From Leptotrichia sp. oral taxon 221 (lineage in GTDB: Bacteria; Fusobacteriota; Fusobacteriia; Fusobacteriales; Leptotrichiaceae), in NCBI RefSeq assembly GCF_018128245.1, contig NZ_CP072378.1, positions 1,178,001 through 1,242,000 of the forward strand: a DNA stretch of 64,000 bases. The letters are read 5' to 3'. The stretch's first letter is position 1; each line of letters opens with the position of its first letter. Made by a program: the position numbers and the translations under genes. This document shows positions 62,055 through 64,000 of the stretch, in pieces. The notes beneath the pieces were generated by a model. It saw only the letters and a list, made by a program, of their open reading frames with translations, was not told the DNA's origin and searched no databases.

Positions 62055-63635
62055 CTAAAAATGAGCGTAACTAAAATCAACTATTCCAGTAACACTTCTT
62101 CTAACAATACCTTTTATCTTAGGATTTCTATAATGATTTTCAACTGAGAAATATAATGGCGAAATTACATTTTCATCAATCAATATTCTCTCAGCTTCAT
62201 TCACTTTTTTGTCTCTTTCTTTAGAAGAAGACATTTTAGAAATTTCTGTTACTAGCGCATTATACTTAGCTTTTGACCAAACATTCATATTCAAGTTATC
62301 ATCTTTTTTCCATCTATCTAAATAGGACAAAGCATCATCATATTTCGGCGACCAAGTATTTAAGACAATATCATAATCTCCAGCCCTAGTTTTCGACAAT
62401 CTTTCTTTAAATGGCACAGTCGAAGCATCTGTCTCTAATCCCAATTTAGTTCTCAATTCCTCTTGAATAAATTGTATTTCCAAAACTTCTGGATTCGAGT
62501 TTCCTGACAACAATCTTAATCTCAATCTATTAATTCCTAACTCTTTCAATGCTTCTGCATACAATTTTTTAGCCGTTTCAATATCATTATCTTTAAAATA
62601 ATTTTTATCTGGATAATTTTCTCTATATTTTTTATTATATCCTGAAATTTGATTACTTATAATTGATTTCGCAATAACCGATCCATCTTTTTTAATTTCA
62701 TCCACATATTTTTTTCTATCAATAACTATCGAAATTGCCTTTCTCAACTTAGCATTTTGTAAATATTTATTCCCTAAATTATAATCCAAATACCAAACTC
62801 TTCCATTCAAATACGTATCCAAAACTTTATTTTTCTTATATTCTGCCAATCTGTAAGGCTCTACCCTCGACATATCTATTTCTCTATTTTTAATCAAATC
62901 GTCAACCACTTTAAAATCTTTTGAAATAACATATTTTATTTTTGGAACCCTTATATTTTTAGCATTCCAATAATCTTCATTTTTTTCCAATAAAATCTCA
63001 TCTTCTTGCAATTTCACTATTTTATAAGGTCCATTAAATAAGAAATCTCCCAACTTAACCGCATATTTATTCTCTTTAGATTCATAAAATTTCTGATTTA
63101 AAGGCACAGAAATCGGCAAAGTCAAAATATATTTAAAATACGCTGTTGGATGCTCTAATTCAATTTCCAATGTCTTATCATCAATCGCTTTAACTCCCAA
63201 AGCATCTGCTCCAACTTTTCCAGCATAATATTTTTCTGCATTTTTTATTGGAAACAACATCTCAGAAAATTGAGCCGCAGTCTTAGGATTCAAAACTCTT
63301 TTAAACGCAAAAACAAAATCATTTGCTACTATTTTCTCACCATTACTCCATTTTGCATTATCCCTTAACTTAAACGTCAATTTATTTCCACTTTCTTTAA
63401 AACTTTCAGCAACTCCACCAGTATAATTCCCCTTTTCATCCAATCTCAGTAATCCCTCATAAATACTCGAATCCACTTGAACTGCTATCATTTCAGTAAA
63501 TAAATGTGGATCCAAAGTATTATAATCACTTCCAAGATTAAAAACTACCATTTCTTTATTATTATTAACATTTTTAGAACATCCCACCACTAAAAATACA
63601 AACAACATTAATGTAAAAAATATATTTTTTTTCAT
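62055..63635 (-). CDS. Oligopeptide ABC transporter substrate-binding lipoprotein
   Basis: A 526-residue SBP_bac_5 protein. The lipobox VVGC (Cys ~19) follows a hydrophobic stretch. Family motifs: FNLGSDYNTLDPHLFTE (~32-48), the KWSNGEKIVANDFVFAFKR segment (~95-113) and, in the C-terminal third, NTWSPKYDDALSYLDRW. Such proteins bind oligopeptides for Opp/Dpp importers; permease and ATPase genes are not in the window. The ribosome binding site is unusual: AAGGAG lies ~30 bases from the ATG, with a GGATA/TATCC hairpin between. A closer GAGAA is weaker. Confidence 0.92.
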   Translation of the reverse strand: MKKNIFFTLMLFVFLVVGCSKNVNNNKEMVVFNLGSDYNTLDPHLFTEMIAVQVDSSIYEGLLRLDEKGNYTGGVAESFKESGNKLTFKLRDNAKWSNGEKIVANDFVFAFKRVLNPKTAAQFSEMLFPIKNAEKYYAGKVGADALGVKAIDDKTLEIELEHPTAYFKYILTLPISVPLNQKFYESKENKYAVKLGDFLFNGPYKIVKLQEDEILLEKNEDYWNAKNIRVPKIKYVISKDFKVVDDLIKNREIDMSRVEPYRLAEYKKNKVLDTYLNGRVWYLDYNLGNKYLQNAKLRKAISIVIDRKKYVDEIKKDGSVIAKSIISNQISGYNKKYRENYPDKNYFKDNDIETAKKLYAEALKELGINRLRLRLLSGNSNPEVLEIQFIQEELRTKLGLETDASTVPFKERLSKTRAGDYDIVLNTWSPKYDDALSYLDRWKKDDNLNMNVWSKAKYNALVTEISKMSSSKERDKKVNEAERILIDENVISPLYFSVENHYRNPKIKGIVRRSVTGIVDFSYAHF

Positions 63636-63642
63636 TTTTTCT

Positions 63643-63672
63643 CGGATATTTAACTATCCTGATCTCCTTTCA
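63643..63672 (-). promoter_or_regulatory. Distant Shine-Dalgarno with intervening hairpin before the oligopeptide-binding gene
   Basis: On the minus strand AAAGGAG is followed by a 16-base hairpin (GGATA-GTTAAA-TATCC), then CGAGAAAA and the ATG at 63635. Folding would bring the strong site to about 8-9 bases from the ATG. The rest of 63673-63822 shows no gene. Confidence 0.35.
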
Positions 63673-63822
63673 TGCAATTTTTATAATCCTCTAAACAATT
63701 ATTTTATTTTTCCTTCAATCTTTCTAAACAATATTTCTAAAAAAATAAGTTGAAAAAATAATACATCTTCATTTAAAAATTATATTAAATTTCCAACTTA
63801 TAAGCTACTTCATTTAAAAAAA

Positions 63823-64000
63823 TTATAACAATTCTTTTTTCAATTCTTCAACTTTATTCAATCTTTCCCAAGGCAAATCAATATCAGTTCTTCCAACATG
63901 ACCAAAAGCAGCTAAATCTTGATATTTAAAACTAGGCGTTCTCAATTCTAATGCTTTTTCAATTCCTCTTGGTGTCAAATCAAATAATTTTGCTACAGCT
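63823..64000 (-). CDS. metK: S-adenosylmethionine synthetase, C-terminal part, cut by the window edge
   Basis: The last 59 codons of a leftward gene entering at 64000. The residues read [21 protein letters not shown] near the edge, then [18 protein letters not shown] and a TAA at 63823-63825. The segment AAYGHFGRTDLDLPWE is the well-known C-terminal signature of MetK, and the terminal helix ([11 protein letters not shown]) fits. MetK makes S-adenosylmethionine from methionine and ATP. It would use methionine from MetA and the MetNIQ importer. The rest, including the ATP-binding residues, lies outside. Confidence 0.92.
   Translation of the reverse strand, partial: AVAKLFDLTPRGIEKALELRTPSFKYQDLAAFGHVGRTDIDLPWERLNKVEELKKELL

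Noticed and set aside
1-64000. CRISPR arrays, rRNA genes, prophage or replication origin
   Set aside because: No regularly spaced repeats, no rRNA sequence, no phage structural genes and no DnaA-box clusters were seen.

Overview
The window is very AT-rich chromosomal DNA from a fermentative anaerobe, most likely a Leptotrichia species (Fusobacteriota). Grounds for this are strong AGGAGG-type ribosome binding sites, Lys/Asn/Ile-rich proteins, DKNYY-repeat secreted proteins, a single-chain purine PurL, and AAA-ATPase/PD-(D/E)XK fusion proteins of the kind that recur in Fusobacteriota. The genus is inferred from gene content, not from a database match.

Layout. 1-6.7 kb is accessory: the start of a tnpB gene with an IS200/IS605-like end, a lipoprotein, a HicA/HicB pair, a large DKNYY-repeat protein, a small membrane protein, a candidate 20-codon toxic peptide, tRNA-Lys(CTT) and a tannase-like esterase. 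6.8-18.6 kb is a leftward purine operon (small ORF, purL, purE, purC, purF, yciI-like, purM, purN, two small ORFs, purH) headed by a guanine-type purine riboswitch. 18.6-22.4 kb carries an NlpC/P60 lipoprotein, dtd, a metallo-beta-lactamase-fold hydrolase, an MscS channel and metA. 22.7-29.1 kb holds two ABC importers: methionine type (metN, metI and two metQ copies) and a polar amino-acid type, the latter behind a leader peptide with four consecutive His codons and a terminator. 29.2-34.6 kb has an M20 hydrolase, tRNA-Leu(GAG), two tandem mgtE genes behind an unusual structured leader, and a TtcA-like protein.

34.7-38.5 kb (cdd, deoD, putP-like, GNAT) is bracketed by inward-facing IS256-like terminal repeats. 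38.5-51.3 kb mixes Nudix, AAA-ATPase, DNA repair, SH3, deoB, deoC and corA genes with several unrecognised small genes. 51.4-63.6 kb holds pdp, a nucleoside-binding lipoprotein, a CinA-type domain, trehalose-6-phosphate hydrolase, polA-azlC-azlD, a degenerate PfkB/HTH regulator and an oligopeptide-binding lipoprotein. The 3' end of metK closes the window.

Together the genes describe a cell that makes purines de novo and also salvages nucleosides (BMP lipoprotein, Pdp, DeoD, Cdd, DeoB, DeoC), takes up methionine, probably histidine, peptides and proline, and has three Mg2+ transporter genes. Nearly all genes run leftward; the exceptions are the mgtE-mgtE-ttcA block and the PfkB/HTH gene. The most interesting material is in non-coding leaders: the His-codon attenuator, the mgtE leader whose 3' part can sequester the mgtE Shine-Dalgarno, and a purL leader in which the last codons of a small ORF form an intrinsic terminator.
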